Source: an uncultured Eubacteriaceae bacterium (GTDB lineage Bacteria > Bacillota > Clostridia > Lachnospirales > CAG-274). From it: a stretch of 64,000 bases of DNA. Below, in pieces: positions 1 to 9,626 of the stretch; position 1 is the stretch's first letter, and every line of letters begins with the position of its first letter. The position numbers were made by a program, and so were the translations under genes. Below the pieces are notes generated by a model. The model did no database searches. It was not told where the DNA came from and worked only from the letters and a program-made list of their open reading frames with translations. The DNA is taken from NCBI GenBank assembly GCA_947167715.1, contig CAMVJD010000001.1, positions 62,001 to 126,000 of the forward strand, given 5' to 3'.

Positions 1-3000
1 CAAAAGCTTGGCGGCGGTGAGCTTAAGGGCGCGATACTTACTCTTACGGGCAAGAACAGCGCAGGCGATGTAGTTTTCACAGATGCTCAACTTAATGCTG
101 CAATTGATGCAGAGGTCAAGTCGGCATCCGGCAGCTCGCTGTCATGGGTATCGGGTTCGACACCTACGGAGATCAAGTCTCTTGAGGACGGCACCTATAC
201 TCTTAAGGAGGATACGGCACCTCTTGGCTATAAGAAAGCAGCCAATATAACATTTGTTGTTAAGGACGGCAAGGTCGTTGACGGTACTTCCGTTAAGGAC
301 GGCGTTGTAACGATGATAGACGAGGATTCCGAGTCTAATGTCAAGATAAGCAAGCAGAATGTTCACAGTAAGGAAATAGAGGGCGCACAGCTTGAACTTA
401 CAGGTAAGGACAGCGCAGGCAATGCAATAGACTTTATCGAGGGTCAGCTTGTTCCGGGTACAAACGCAAGTGCATCCCAGACATCCGGTTCTGTGCTTAA
501 GTGGACATCGGGTACTGCACCTACAGAGATACTTTCTCTTGCAGACGGTGATTATACACTTCACGAAGAAGTAGCACCCGAGGGCTATGTTGTTACAACA
601 AATATTGAATTTAAAATCAGAGACGGCAAGCTTGCAGAAGAAGGCAACACTGTAAAGGACGGAACCGTTACAATGGTTGACGACTACAAGAAGGCCGATG
701 TGGAGATAAGCAAAAAGAATATCCACAGCGATGAAATAGAGGGCGCAGAGCTTAAGCTTACTGGCGTAAACGGAGATAAAACTATCACCTTTACATCCGA
801 GCAGATAGCAAAGGCTGACGGCGACAGCGCAGAAATATTAACAAGCAGCGGCAGCGAGCTTTCGTGGAAGTCGGGTAAGAAACCTGTAAGCATCAAGTCT
901 CTTGAGGACGGTACTTACACACTTCACGAAGAGAATGCACCCAAGGGCTATGTAGTGGCAACAAACATAACATTTGTTATTAAGGACGGCAAGCTTATGG
1001 ACGGCGAGACCGTTGCAGCAAGCAATGTCATCACAATGACGGATGATTATGACAAGGCTAATGTTAAGGTATCAAAGGCTGATATCTACGGAGCAGAGAT
1101 CGAGGGCGCAGAGATCACTCTTACGGGTAAGAAGGGCGACAAGGTCATCAGCTTTACCGCAGATCAGTTAAAGATAGAAGACGACAATACCGCAAAGATA
1201 GTTACAGGCTTTGGCGAAAAGCTTGTATGGCAGTCCGGTAACAAGCCTGTTGAGATCAAGGCACTTCCCGACGGCGATTATGTAATGGAAGAAACAGCAG
1301 TACCCAAGGGTTATGTTGTGGCTACAAATATTACATTTACCGTAGAGAACGGCGTGATCAAGAATGTAAGCGGTAAGGGCATCACAAATGACGGCGTTAT
1401 CGTTATGGAGGATGCTTTTGATAAGGCAGATATCAAGATAAGCAAGCAGGACACTCATTCAAGAGAACTTGAAGGCGCTTTACTTGAACTTAAGGGCAAG
1501 AACGGCGACAAGACTATCTTCTTTGAAAAGGGTCAGCTTAACAAGGGTGAAGGTGCAGAGATAGTCAGCGAGGTAGGCGATACCTTAAGCTGGAGATCGG
1601 GCACAACACCGACAGAAATTTTGGATCTTTCCGACGGTGATTATATTCTTCACGAGGAAGCAGCACCAAGCGGTTACAAGGTTGCTACCGATATTTACTT
1701 TACTATAAAGGACGGCAAGCTTGATAAGGACAGCGTTCGCAACGGCAGTGTTGCAGACGAAGGCACTATCATAATGGTAGATGATGCTGCACCTACAACT
1801 ACTACAACCGAAGCAACTACGGAGGCTACAACCGAAGCAACTACGGAAGCTACAACCGAAGCAACCACAGAGGCCACTACGGAGGCTACAACAGAAGCAA
1901 CCACAGAGGCAACAACGGAAGCTACGACCGAAGCTACCACAGTAGTAACTACAGAGGCTACAACAGTAGTAACAGAGGCAACAACGGAAGCTACAACGGT
2001 AATTACAGAGGCAACGACCGAAGCAACGACCGAAGCAACCACAGAGGCTGCAACAGAAGCAACTACGGAAGAAACTACGAACGAAGTAACTACCGAAGCT
2101 ACGACCGAGGCAACAACAGTTGTCACGACCGAGGCAACTACGGTTACCGAAACATCTTCAGAGACAACAACAATTGATAACTCACAGCCCGGCGATGACA
2201 CTACGGAAGAGCAGCAGACGGGTAATGAAGATAACAAGACAAGTTCTACTACCACAACCGAAACTACCACAGCTGTAACAACAGAGGCTACCACAGAGGA
2301 AACGACCGAAGCTACTACGGAAGCAACGACAGAAGCAACTACGGCAGCTGTTACAACGGAAGTGACCACGGAGGCAACTACCGAAGCTACTACAGAAGCT
2401 ACTACAGAAGCTACGACCGAAGCTGTTACAGAGGCAACTACAGTAGTTACAACACAGGAAGTAACTACACAGGAAACTACGGTGGTTACAACTCAAGAAG
2501 TGACTACGGAGGCAACTACAGCTGACCACGGTCACAGCGATGAGGATGAGTCAAGAACAAGGGTAACAACACAAGCAACGACGGAAGCTGCAACAGAGGC
2601 GACTACAGAAGCAACGACGGAAGCTACTACGGTTGTAACCACAGAGGCTACAACAGAGGCAACTACTGAAGCTACAACAGAAGCTACTACGGTTGTAACG
2701 ACCGAGGCTACCACACTTGCCGAGACATCTTCGGAGTCAACAACAATTGATAACTCACAGCCCGGCGATAATACTACGGAAGAGCCGCATACGGGTGGAA
2801 ACGAAGATAACAAGACAAGTTCTACTACTACAACAGAAACTACTACTGCTGTTGTGACTACCGAGGCTACCACAGAGGCAACCACGGAGGGAACAACAGA
2901 GGCTACTACCGAGGCAACAACAGCTGTTACTACAGAGGCTACTACCGAAGTAACAACAACTGCTACTACCGAGGCAGCAACAGAAAATGTGACAAACGCC

Positions 3001-3900
3001 GCAACAGAGACAACAACAGTATCGGGCGGCGGCAGTCATGGCGGTAACGATGATGTTACCAAGGCAACGACCGAGGCAACAACAGAGGTTACCACCGAGG
3101 CAACTACACAGGCTACAACCAAGGCAACGACCGAGGCTACCACAGAGGCAACGACAGAGGCAACTACCAAGGCTGTATCCGATAATACGACCGATGAGGC
3201 TACCGAAACAACAACTTCGGACAGCAGTCACGGCGAAGGCACAGACGATTCAGGCAAGGACAAGACTACAGATTCTACTACCGAAGCAACAACGGCAGGC
3301 TCTGACAACGGTCATGGTTCCGGCGGTTCGTCAAAGGATAACGACACTACAACAGAAACAACTACTGCAAGCAGCTCTTCAAGAAACAGAGGTTCTTCAA
3401 CCGATGACGAAAGCAGGGGCGGCGGACATTCAAGCTCTGTAAGAAAGTACAAGAGCAACGAAGACAAGAAGGATGTTGAGCAGACAGAGGAAACAAATAC
3501 TGTAGCTGTTGAAGAAGAAAGTACAGAAAGCACAACCGAAAAGGATCGCGACCGTGTAGGTTCTTACGATGATTTTGAACGCACGGATTCTACCGACGGT
3601 GTTGAAAACAACGGCGGCAGCGGCGAGTATTCAAGCAGCGAAGGCATTATTGAAGAAAGCGGCGAAAGCGAAACAACCGACAATACAGGTCATGCAGGCG
3701 CTAACGGCAGCGGATTTAACAGCAATAACTTTGCTACGGCAAATGCTAACGGCAATAATCCCAATACACCGGCAGCTGCAAAGTCAAACGGCACACTTCC
3801 TCAATCGGGAAGTCCGATAGATACTCAAACAGTATTTGGCTTTGGTGCATTACTTATGGCAGCAGGTTTGTTTGTACTTAAAAAGAAAACTGTAAGATAA
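1..3900 (+). CDS. LPxTG-like cell-wall surface adhesin with SpaA/prealbumin-like repeats (5' end outside window)
   Basis: Reading frame is open from base 1 (QKLGGGELKGAILTLTGKNS...), so ORF start 313 is artificial. About five ~115-120 aa repeats (EIEGAELxLTGK...SLEDGTYTLHEExAPKGYVVATNITFxIKDGK), TTEATTEA stalk, C-terminal LPQSG, hydrophobic segment and KKK tail. Confidence 0.9.
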   Translation, partial: QKLGGGELKGAILTLTGKNSAGDVVFTDAQLNAAIDAEVKSASGSSLSWVSGSTPTEIKSLEDGTYTLKEDTAPLGYKKAANITFVVKDGKVVDGTSVKDGVVTMIDEDSESNVKISKQNVHSKEIEGAQLELTGKDSAGNAIDFIEGQLVPGTNASASQTSGSVLKWTSGTAPTEILSLADGDYTLHEEVAPEGYVVTTNIEFKIRDGKLAEEGNTVKDGTVTMVDDYKKADVEISKKNIHSDEIEGAELKLTGVNGDKTITFTSEQIAKADGDSAEILTSSGSELSWKSGKKPVSIKSLEDGTYTLHEENAPKGYVVATNITFVIKDGKLMDGETVAASNVITMTDDYDKANVKVSKADIYGAEIEGAEITLTGKKGDKVISFTADQLKIEDDNTAKIVTGFGEKLVWQSGNKPVEIKALPDGDYVMEETAVPKGYVVATNITFTVENGVIKNVSGKGITNDGVIVMEDAFDKADIKISKQDTHSRELEGALLELKGKNGDKTIFFEKGQLNKGEGAEIVSEVGDTLSWRSGTTPTEILDLSDGDYILHEEAAPSGYKVATDIYFTIKDGKLDKDSVRNGSVADEGTIIMVDDAAPTTTTTEATTEATTEATTEATTEATTEATTEATTEATTEATTEATTEATTVVTTEATTVVTEATTEATTVITEATTEATTEATTEAATEATTEETTNEVTTEATTEATTVVTTEATTVTETSSETTTIDNSQPGDDTTEEQQTGNEDNKTSSTTTTETTTAVTTEATTEETTEATTEATTEATTAAVTTEVTTEATTEATTEATTEATTEAVTEATTVVTTQEVTTQETTVVTTQEVTTEATTADHGHSDEDESRTRVTTQATTEAATEATTEATTEATTVVTTEATTEATTEATTEATTVVTTEATTLAETSSESTTIDNSQPGDNTTEEPHTGGNEDNKTSSTTTTETTTAVVTTEATTEATTEGTTEATTEATTAVTTEATTEVTTTATTEAATENVTNAATETTTVSGGGSHGGNDDVTKATTEATTEVTTEATTQATTKATTEATTEATTEATTKAVSDNTTDEATETTTSDSSHGEGTDDSGKDKTTDSTTEATTAGSDNGHGSGGSSKDNDTTTETTTASSSSRNRGSSTDDESRGGGHSSSVRKYKSNEDKKDVEQTEETNTVAVEEESTESTTEKDRDRVGSYDDFERTDSTDGVENNGGSGEYSSSEGIIEESGESETTDNTGHAGANGSGFNSNNFATANANGNNPNTPAAAKSNGTLPQSGSPIDTQTVFGFGALLMAAGLFVLKKKTVR
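1795..3320 (+). repeat. Low-complexity Thr/Glu/Ala stalk repeats (TTEATTEA)
   Basis: Long runs of ACnACnGAAGCn triplet repeats in frame. Confidence 0.95.
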
Positions 3901-3910
3901 TTACAATTTC

Positions 3911-3944
3911 AAGATACGGAGTCATTTGGCTCCGTATCTTTTTG
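3911..3944 (+). terminator. Rho-independent terminator after surface adhesin
   Basis: AAGATACGGAG-tcatttgg-CTCCGTATCTT followed by TTT. Confidence 0.85.
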
Positions 3945-4001
3945 TATACAAAAAAGAGCATCGCGCATATACTTATAACAATTAAGGTGGCGGAGGCTAT
4001 T

Positions 4002-4421
4002 ATGCAGGCTTTAGATATAATACGCTCATTAAGTGAACAAAACGGTTCAAACGATATGGCAGAGGCTGTCGCTTTGCTGGGAGAACACTTTAGGCATAAG
4101 TATATATCGCCCATAAAGCAAAATTTTGACGAAAAATGCAGATATTGCGATAAAAATCCAAGTCCTCGGGTAAATTTATTACGGGCATTTTTGCCGTTTG
4201 TAAAGGACGGAAAAGCCATTGAAAAAATGACAGATATCATGATAAAATATGATGCCTTACAAGAAATTATACGCGAAAAAAGTAATAAAGATACACAAAA
4301 AAAAGAAAAAACACAAATAATTGATAAAAAAAATTTGGAATATTTAGAGTATAAATCTAATGCAATTGATAAAAACACATTGCTATTTATAGTATTAGCT
4401 ATGATGATAAGCAAAATTTAG
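4002..4421 (+). CDS. hypothetical protein
   Basis: ORF with RBS-like AAGGTGGCGGAGG upstream of internal ATG at 4002 (MQALDIIRSLSEQNG...). Confidence 0.6.
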   Translation: MQALDIIRSLSEQNGSNDMAEAVALLGEHFRHKYISPIKQNFDEKCRYCDKNPSPRVNLLRAFLPFVKDGKAIEKMTDIMIKYDALQEIIREKSNKDTQKKEKTQIIDKKNLEYLEYKSNAIDKNTLLFIVLAMMISKI

Positions 4422-4737
4422 GAAAAAATACACAAATAATAGAATATTTATCTTTCGTATTATAATGAAAATATCGTTAAAAAGCATAATTATACAAAGC
4501 AAAATTATAGTAAGGTATATAATTTCATATAATCCATATAAACAAATTGATAATGAATCATTTTATTTGTATGATTTTTTTGTGAATAACGTATTGAATA
4601 GATTATTGTTGACAAAATGGCTATTATGCACTAAAATTAAAGTAATAGTAAAGGTAATATGTATTCTTATTGCTAAAAATAATTTGTGAGGGAGAACTAT
4701 TAAAAACATATATATATAGAGGATTGGAGGAATTGTT

Positions 4738-5130
4738 ATGAACAGAGTTATTTTAACGGAAAAAGAATATGAAGTTATGGAGATACTTTGGAAAAACAAA
4801 AAACCTATGTTAGCTTCGGAGGTGACAAAGTCAGTTAGTACGGCTTCGGGAAATTCTACACATCATTTGATAAATAGGTTAATGGAAAAGGGAGTAGTTA
4901 AGGTAGCAGGTAATGTAAAGATCGTTAAGGCGCAAAGCCGTTTATATTCACCGTCGATAAGTGTGGCGGAATTTGCAGCGTCACAATCGGCGGAATTATT
5001 TAAATCGACCGTTGAAGATATTGATATTAAAGAATTTTTAACTTGTTTTATAAAGAAAAATAAAAATAAAAGCGAGGACTTGCTCAATAATATAAAAAGG
5101 TTTGTAGAGGAATATTCAAAAGAAAATTAA
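4738..5130 (+). CDS. BlaI/MecI/CopY-family transcriptional regulator
   Basis: LTEKEYEVMEILWKNKKPMLASEV...THHLINRLMEKGVV is typical of the BlaI winged helix; RBS TGGAGG. Confidence 0.85.
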   Translation: MNRVILTEKEYEVMEILWKNKKPMLASEVTKSVSTASGNSTHHLINRLMEKGVVKVAGNVKIVKAQSRLYSPSISVAEFAASQSAELFKSTVEDIDIKEFLTCFIKKNKNKSEDLLNNIKRFVEEYSKEN

Positions 5131-5208
5131 AAAAGGGAAAGATGTTATATTTTTCAATTGAAATGTGATATGAAATGTGATATAATTATACCATGGAAAA
5201 GTAAATTT

Positions 5209-5242
5209 AAGGAGACAGTAATTTGATTTCTGTCTCCTTTTT
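5209..5242 (+). terminator. Rho-independent terminator
   Basis: AAGGAGACAG...CTGTCTCCTTTTTT. Confidence 0.8.
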
Positions 5243-5265
5243 TATGGGAAAAAGGAGGTGAGAAG

Positions 5266-5691
5266 GTGACATTAACACTAAAAAGGAAAAACTTTTGTGA
5301 GCAATACGTTAAAACCATGGATGCTTATGATGCGGCAATAAAGGCCGGGTATTCCGAAAGGACGGCCAAGCATGCGGAGGAAAGCATAATGCAAAATGTT
5401 GAGGTACGGGCGTATCTTGCGGAGCTTTTGCAAAAACAAAAAGACGGTGCTGCCGATGAGGACGAGGTGCTTGGTTATTTAAGCTCGGTAATGAGGGGCA
5501 AGGAAAAGGATGAGGTGCTTTGCAGGATAGGAGGCGGTGCGCAGGATGTGACCGAAATTGATGTTTCGGCCAAGGACAGGCTTAAGGCGGCAGAGCTTTT
5601 GGGCAAGCGCTACAACCTGTTTAAGGACAAGGTGGAGGTGAACGGTGTGACAAAAATAATTTTTTCGGGCGAGGGTGATCTGAGTGAATAA
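5266..5691 (+). CDS. phage terminase small subunit
   Basis: KRKNFCEQYVKTMDAYDAAIKAGYSERTAKHAEESIMQN...; adjacent to large subunit. Confidence 0.9.
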   Translation: MTLTLKRKNFCEQYVKTMDAYDAAIKAGYSERTAKHAEESIMQNVEVRAYLAELLQKQKDGAADEDEVLGYLSSVMRGKEKDEVLCRIGGGAQDVTEIDVSAKDRLKAAELLGKRYNLFKDKVEVNGVTKIIFSGEGDLSE

Positions 5692-6919
5692 TATTTATTT
5701 GCCCGATGCAGTCGGAAAGGGTTATGCAGACTACTGGAATTTTACCGGGCGCTATCGCGTTTGCAAGGGAAGCCGTGCAAGCAAAAAAAGCAAGACAACG
5801 GCGCTTAATTTTATTTACAGAATAATGAAGTACCCCATGTCAAATCTGCTGGTGGTGAGAAAGGTTTTCGGTACGCTGAAGGACAGCTGTTATACGGAGC
5901 TTAAATGGGCAATAAGCAGGTTTGGCGCAGACGAGCTGTTTGAATGCAAATTAAGTCCGCTGGAGATAGTTTATAAGCCTACGGGACAAAAAATATTTTT
6001 CAGGGGTCTGGACGATCCGTTGAAAATAACCTCTATTACAGTTTCTACGGGCTGTCTTTGCTGGCTTTGGATAGAAGAGGCCTATGAGATAAATGATGAA
6101 AACGATTTTAATATGGTAGATGAAAGCATCAGAGGGCAGGTGCCCGAGGGGCTTTTTAAGCAGGTAACGCTTACTTTTAATCCGTGGAATGAAAAGCATT
6201 GGATAAAGAAGCGTTTTTTTGATGTCAAGGATCCGGGGGTACTTGCCAAGACTACCAACTATCTTTGCAACGAATTTCTTGACGAAAGCGATCTGAAGGT
6301 GTTTGAGGATATGAAAAGAAACAATCCCAGACGCTACCGTGTCGCGGGGCTTGGAGAATGGGGCATTGTTGACGGACTTATCTATGAGCGCTGGGAGGAA
6401 CGGGAGTTCAGACTAAAAGATGTTGCAGGCAGCGATACGCAGGCGGTGTTCGGGCTGGACTTTGGATATACCAACGACCCGACGGCGTTATTTTGCGGCA
6501 TTATCAACAGAGAGACAAAGGAAATTTTTGTTTTTGACGAGCTGTATGAAAAGGCGTTGAGCAATGAGCAGATAGCACAGAAAATTATTAAAATGGGCTA
6601 TTCAAAGGAAATAATTGCCGCCGACAGCGCCGAGCCGAGAAGCATTGACAGATTGCGTGAGCTTGGTATAAGGCGTATAAAGGCGGCAAGAAAGGGCAAG
6701 GACAGTATAATGAGCGGAATTGATTTTTTGCAGGATTACAAGTTTATTATAAGACCAAGCTGTGAAAATTTTATCCGCGAAATAGGCAATTACAGCTGGG
6801 ACAAGGACAGAATGGGCAACAGGATAAATAAGCCCGCAGGCGGGTTCGATCACCTTATGGACGCTATGCGTTATGCGGTGGAGGACTGCGCGAGGGGCGA
6901 GGTTTTTAGTTTTAAATAA
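5684..6919 (+). CDS. phage terminase large subunit (PBSX family)
   Basis: CKGSRASKKSKTTALNFIYRIM, WIEEAYEI, FGLDFGYTNDPTALFCG, GGFDHLMDAMRYAVED. Confidence 0.92.
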   Translation: MNNIYLPDAVGKGYADYWNFTGRYRVCKGSRASKKSKTTALNFIYRIMKYPMSNLLVVRKVFGTLKDSCYTELKWAISRFGADELFECKLSPLEIVYKPTGQKIFFRGLDDPLKITSITVSTGCLCWLWIEEAYEINDENDFNMVDESIRGQVPEGLFKQVTLTFNPWNEKHWIKKRFFDVKDPGVLAKTTNYLCNEFLDESDLKVFEDMKRNNPRRYRVAGLGEWGIVDGLIYERWEEREFRLKDVAGSDTQAVFGLDFGYTNDPTALFCGIINRETKEIFVFDELYEKALSNEQIAQKIIKMGYSKEIIAADSAEPRSIDRLRELGIRRIKAARKGKDSIMSGIDFLQDYKFIIRPSCENFIREIGNYSWDKDRMGNRINKPAGGFDHLMDAMRYAVEDCARGEVFSFK

Positions 6920-6928
6920 GGGGGATTT

Positions 6929-8311
6929 ATGAATTTTTTAAATCAAATTTTGAAATTAAGGCAGGCCGAGTATTCGCGGCCGATGACCTATCCCGAATTT
7001 ATTGAAAGACAGATACGGGAATTTAAGCTGTCGCAGACCTTAAGAGAAATGATAGACGGCGAGAGGTATTATGCCGGAGCGCACGATATTCTTTCAAGAA
7101 AGCGTACTGCGATAGGCGAAAACGGTGAGCTGACGGAAATAGACAATTTGCCGAACAACAGAATAATTGACAATCAGTACAAAAGGCTTGTTGCGCAGAA
7201 GGTAAATTATCTGCTTGGCAGGCCTTTGGCTGTTATTGGAAAGGACAAAAAATATGATAGGATATTAAAAAAAATCTTTTCCAGGCAGTTTCAAAGGCTT
7301 ATTAAAAATATAGGCGAGGATGCAATAAACTGCGGGCTTGGCTGGCTTTATGTATATGAGGACGAAAACGGCAGTCTTGCGTTTAAAAGGTTTAAGCCCT
7401 ATGAGGTGATACCCGGCTGGGCAGATGCGGAGCATACGATTTTGGACTATGCGATAAGGCTGTATGAAATTGTTTATTATGAGGGAACGGCAAGAAAAAT
7501 AATTGAAAAAGCGGAGGTGTACGACAGGAACGGGGTCAGTTATTTTACCCTGGAGGGAGGAAAGCTTGAACCCGACGAGGACAAGCTGCCCCACGGCTAT
7601 ATTTTAAGCGGCGGCAAAAGCTACAACTGGGAGAGGATACCGCTTATCCCGTTTAAGTACAATGCAAAGGAAATACCCTTGATAAAGGATGTAAAGACCT
7701 TGCAGGACGGACTTGATCTTTTAATGTCGGATTTTCAAAACGGTATGGAGGAGGATGTAAGAAATACCATACTTGTTTTGAAAAACTATGACGGAGAAAA
7801 TTTGGGAGAGTTCAGGCAAAATCTTGCCGCCTACGGTGCCGTTAAGGTCAGGACGGTGGACGGCAGCGAGGGCGCTGTGGAAACGCTTAATATTGAAGTA
7901 AACAGCGAAAATTACGAAAATATTATAAGAATATTCAAAAAGGCCATTATTGAAAACGGCAGGGGATTTGATGCAAGCGAATTAAGGAACGGCGGTACAC
8001 CGAATCAAATGAATATTCAAAGCGTTTACAGCGATATCGACCTTGACGCAAACGGTATGGAAACCGAATTTCAGGCGGCATTTGAACAGCTTTTGTGGTT
8101 TGTTGACGCTCATCTTTACAACACGGGTATGGGCAGCTTTGAGGGCGGCGCAGAGATAATTTTTAACCGCGATATGCTTATTGACGAGGCGGGTGTTATT
8201 GAAAACTGCGTTAAAAGCAAGGACCTTATAAGCCTTGAAACTGTGGTGAAAAATCATCCGTGGGTGGATGATGTGCAGGGCGAAATGAAAAGGCTGGAAA
8301 CACAAGGATGA
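6929..8311 (+). CDS. phage portal protein (SPP1 gp6-like)
   Basis: ERYYAGAHDILSRKRTAIGE...NNRIIDNQYKRLVAQKVNYLLGRP, typical portal N-terminus. Confidence 0.9.
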   Translation: MNFLNQILKLRQAEYSRPMTYPEFIERQIREFKLSQTLREMIDGERYYAGAHDILSRKRTAIGENGELTEIDNLPNNRIIDNQYKRLVAQKVNYLLGRPLAVIGKDKKYDRILKKIFSRQFQRLIKNIGEDAINCGLGWLYVYEDENGSLAFKRFKPYEVIPGWADAEHTILDYAIRLYEIVYYEGTARKIIEKAEVYDRNGVSYFTLEGGKLEPDEDKLPHGYILSGGKSYNWERIPLIPFKYNAKEIPLIKDVKTLQDGLDLLMSDFQNGMEEDVRNTILVLKNYDGENLGEFRQNLAAYGAVKVRTVDGSEGAVETLNIEVNSENYENIIRIFKKAIIENGRGFDASELRNGGTPNQMNIQSVYSDIDLDANGMETEFQAAFEQLLWFVDAHLYNTGMGSFEGGAEIIFNRDMLIDEAGVIENCVKSKDLISLETVVKNHPWVDDVQGEMKRLETQG

Positions 8312-8513
8312 AAAATATGTTGAAATTTTTTAGGGTGGTGGTATACAAAGAAAACTTTTTTAATACCCAAAAGGAGTTGATGTGTATGGTGTGAAAACAT
8401 AAACAGGACAGGCTATATTTAGTTTCTTAAAGGACAGGCTGCGCGGCTTGTCCTTTTATATTGCAAACGCGATAAAACAAAATTTACACAGTATCAAATG
8501 AAAGGAAGATAGT

Positions 8514-9011
8514 ATGAGATTTAAAGAAAAACTGACGGAAAAGGGATTTACGCAGGAACAGATACAGGCGGTAAGCGAGGCCATAAAGGGCGAGCTTATA
8601 CCCAAGGAGCGTTTTGACGAGGTAAACGGAGAAAATGCATCGTTAAAGAAAAAGGCGGAGGAATTTAAGGAAAAGCAAAAGGAGCTTAAGGCTACGCACC
8701 TGGCGGAGATAGAGGCGCTTAAAATTGACAATGCGATAGAAACTGCGCTTATCAAGGCGGGAGCGAAAAACAAAAAGGCCGTTAGGGCGATGCTTGACAG
8801 GGAAAGCATAAAAATAGACGAAAACGGTGTTGTCGGCGGCATTGACGAGCAAATAAAAGGCCTTAAAAAAAGTGACGGTTATATGTTTGAAACTGCGCCG
8901 AAGCTTACGGGGGTAGCACCCGGAGAGAGCAAGGACGGTCTGCCCGGCAAAAGCTTTGACGAAATGACATATTCGGAACAAATGGAGTATCTTGCAAGGA
9001 CGAATAATTGA
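8514..9011 (+). CDS. phage scaffold-like protein (GP20 family-like)
   Basis: FTQEQIQAVSEAIKGELIPKERFDEVNGENASLKKK...; Lys/Glu-rich coiled coil then SFDEMTYSEQMEYL. Confidence 0.75.
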   Translation: MRFKEKLTEKGFTQEQIQAVSEAIKGELIPKERFDEVNGENASLKKKAEEFKEKQKELKATHLAEIEALKIDNAIETALIKAGAKNKKAVRAMLDRESIKIDENGVVGGIDEQIKGLKKSDGYMFETAPKLTGVAPGESKDGLPGKSFDEMTYSEQMEYLARTNN

Positions 9012-9024
9012 AAGGAGCAGCGAG

Positions 9025-9453
9025 ATGAGCGATTTATCTTTATTTTTAAAAAGCAACAAAAAACAAAGGAGCAATATAAAATATGCGGCGACAAAAAGCC
9101 TTTGTGACGAAAACGGAAAGCCGCTTGAATGGACTATCAGGCCGCTGACTACAAAGGAAAGCGAAGAAATAAGCGAAATGTGCATTAAAAATGTTCCCGT
9201 CAAGGGCAGTCCCAATGTGTACAGACCGCAGCTTGATATAAGAGAATTTTCGTTAAGAACGGCCGCCGCATCGGTGGTCGAGCCCAATTTATACAGCGCC
9301 GAGCTTCAGGACAGCTACGGTGTAAAGACGCCCGAGGAGCTTTTAATGGCTATGATAGACGACCCTGCGGAGTATACGGCGCTTTTAAGTGTAATAAACG
9401 GGCAAACGGAAAGGGAGGATATAGTTAAAAAGAGGGAAGAGGCAAAAAACTGA
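9025..9453 (+). CDS. phage XkdN-like tail assembly chaperone (0-frame product)
   Basis: Start at 9025 with RBS AAAGGAG; PLTTKESEEISEMCIK...; position upstream of presumed tail protein. Confidence 0.75.
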   Translation: MSDLSLFLKSNKKQRSNIKYAATKSLCDENGKPLEWTIRPLTTKESEEISEMCIKNVPVKGSPNVYRPQLDIREFSLRTAAASVVEPNLYSAELQDSYGVKTPEELLMAMIDDPAEYTALLSVINGQTEREDIVKKREEAKN

Positions 9454-9620
9454 TAAAGGGCGGCAGCGCCGAGGCGCAGTATGCATATCTTGCCCTGCAC
9501 AGATTTAAAATGCTGCCGTCTGTTTTTGCGGCTCTTCCCACAAACGAAAGGGCGTTTGTAATGGCGTGCCTTGATATTTGTATAGAAAACGAAAACAAGG
9601 CCGCAAGAAAAAGGAGGTGA
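9450..9620 (+). CDS. -1 frame extension of tail assembly chaperone (programmed frameshift product)
   Basis: A_AAA_AAC slippery heptamer at 9444-9450 directly before TGA; -1 frame open as LIKGGSAEAQYAYLALHRFKMLPSVFAALPTNERAFVMACLDIC...RKRR*. Confidence 0.75.
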   Translation: MIKGGSAEAQYAYLALHRFKMLPSVFAALPTNERAFVMACLDICIENENKAARKRR

Positions 9621-9626
9621 GAGAGT

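Noticed and set aside
1695-3231. Long minus-strand ORFs rich in VASVVASVV or Cys/Ser
   Set aside because: Mirror-frame artefacts of the TTEATTEA coding repeat; no RBS or recognisable domain.
1795-3320. Repeat region resembling a CRISPR or satellite
   Set aside because: In-frame low-complexity stalk of a surface protein, no spacer structure.
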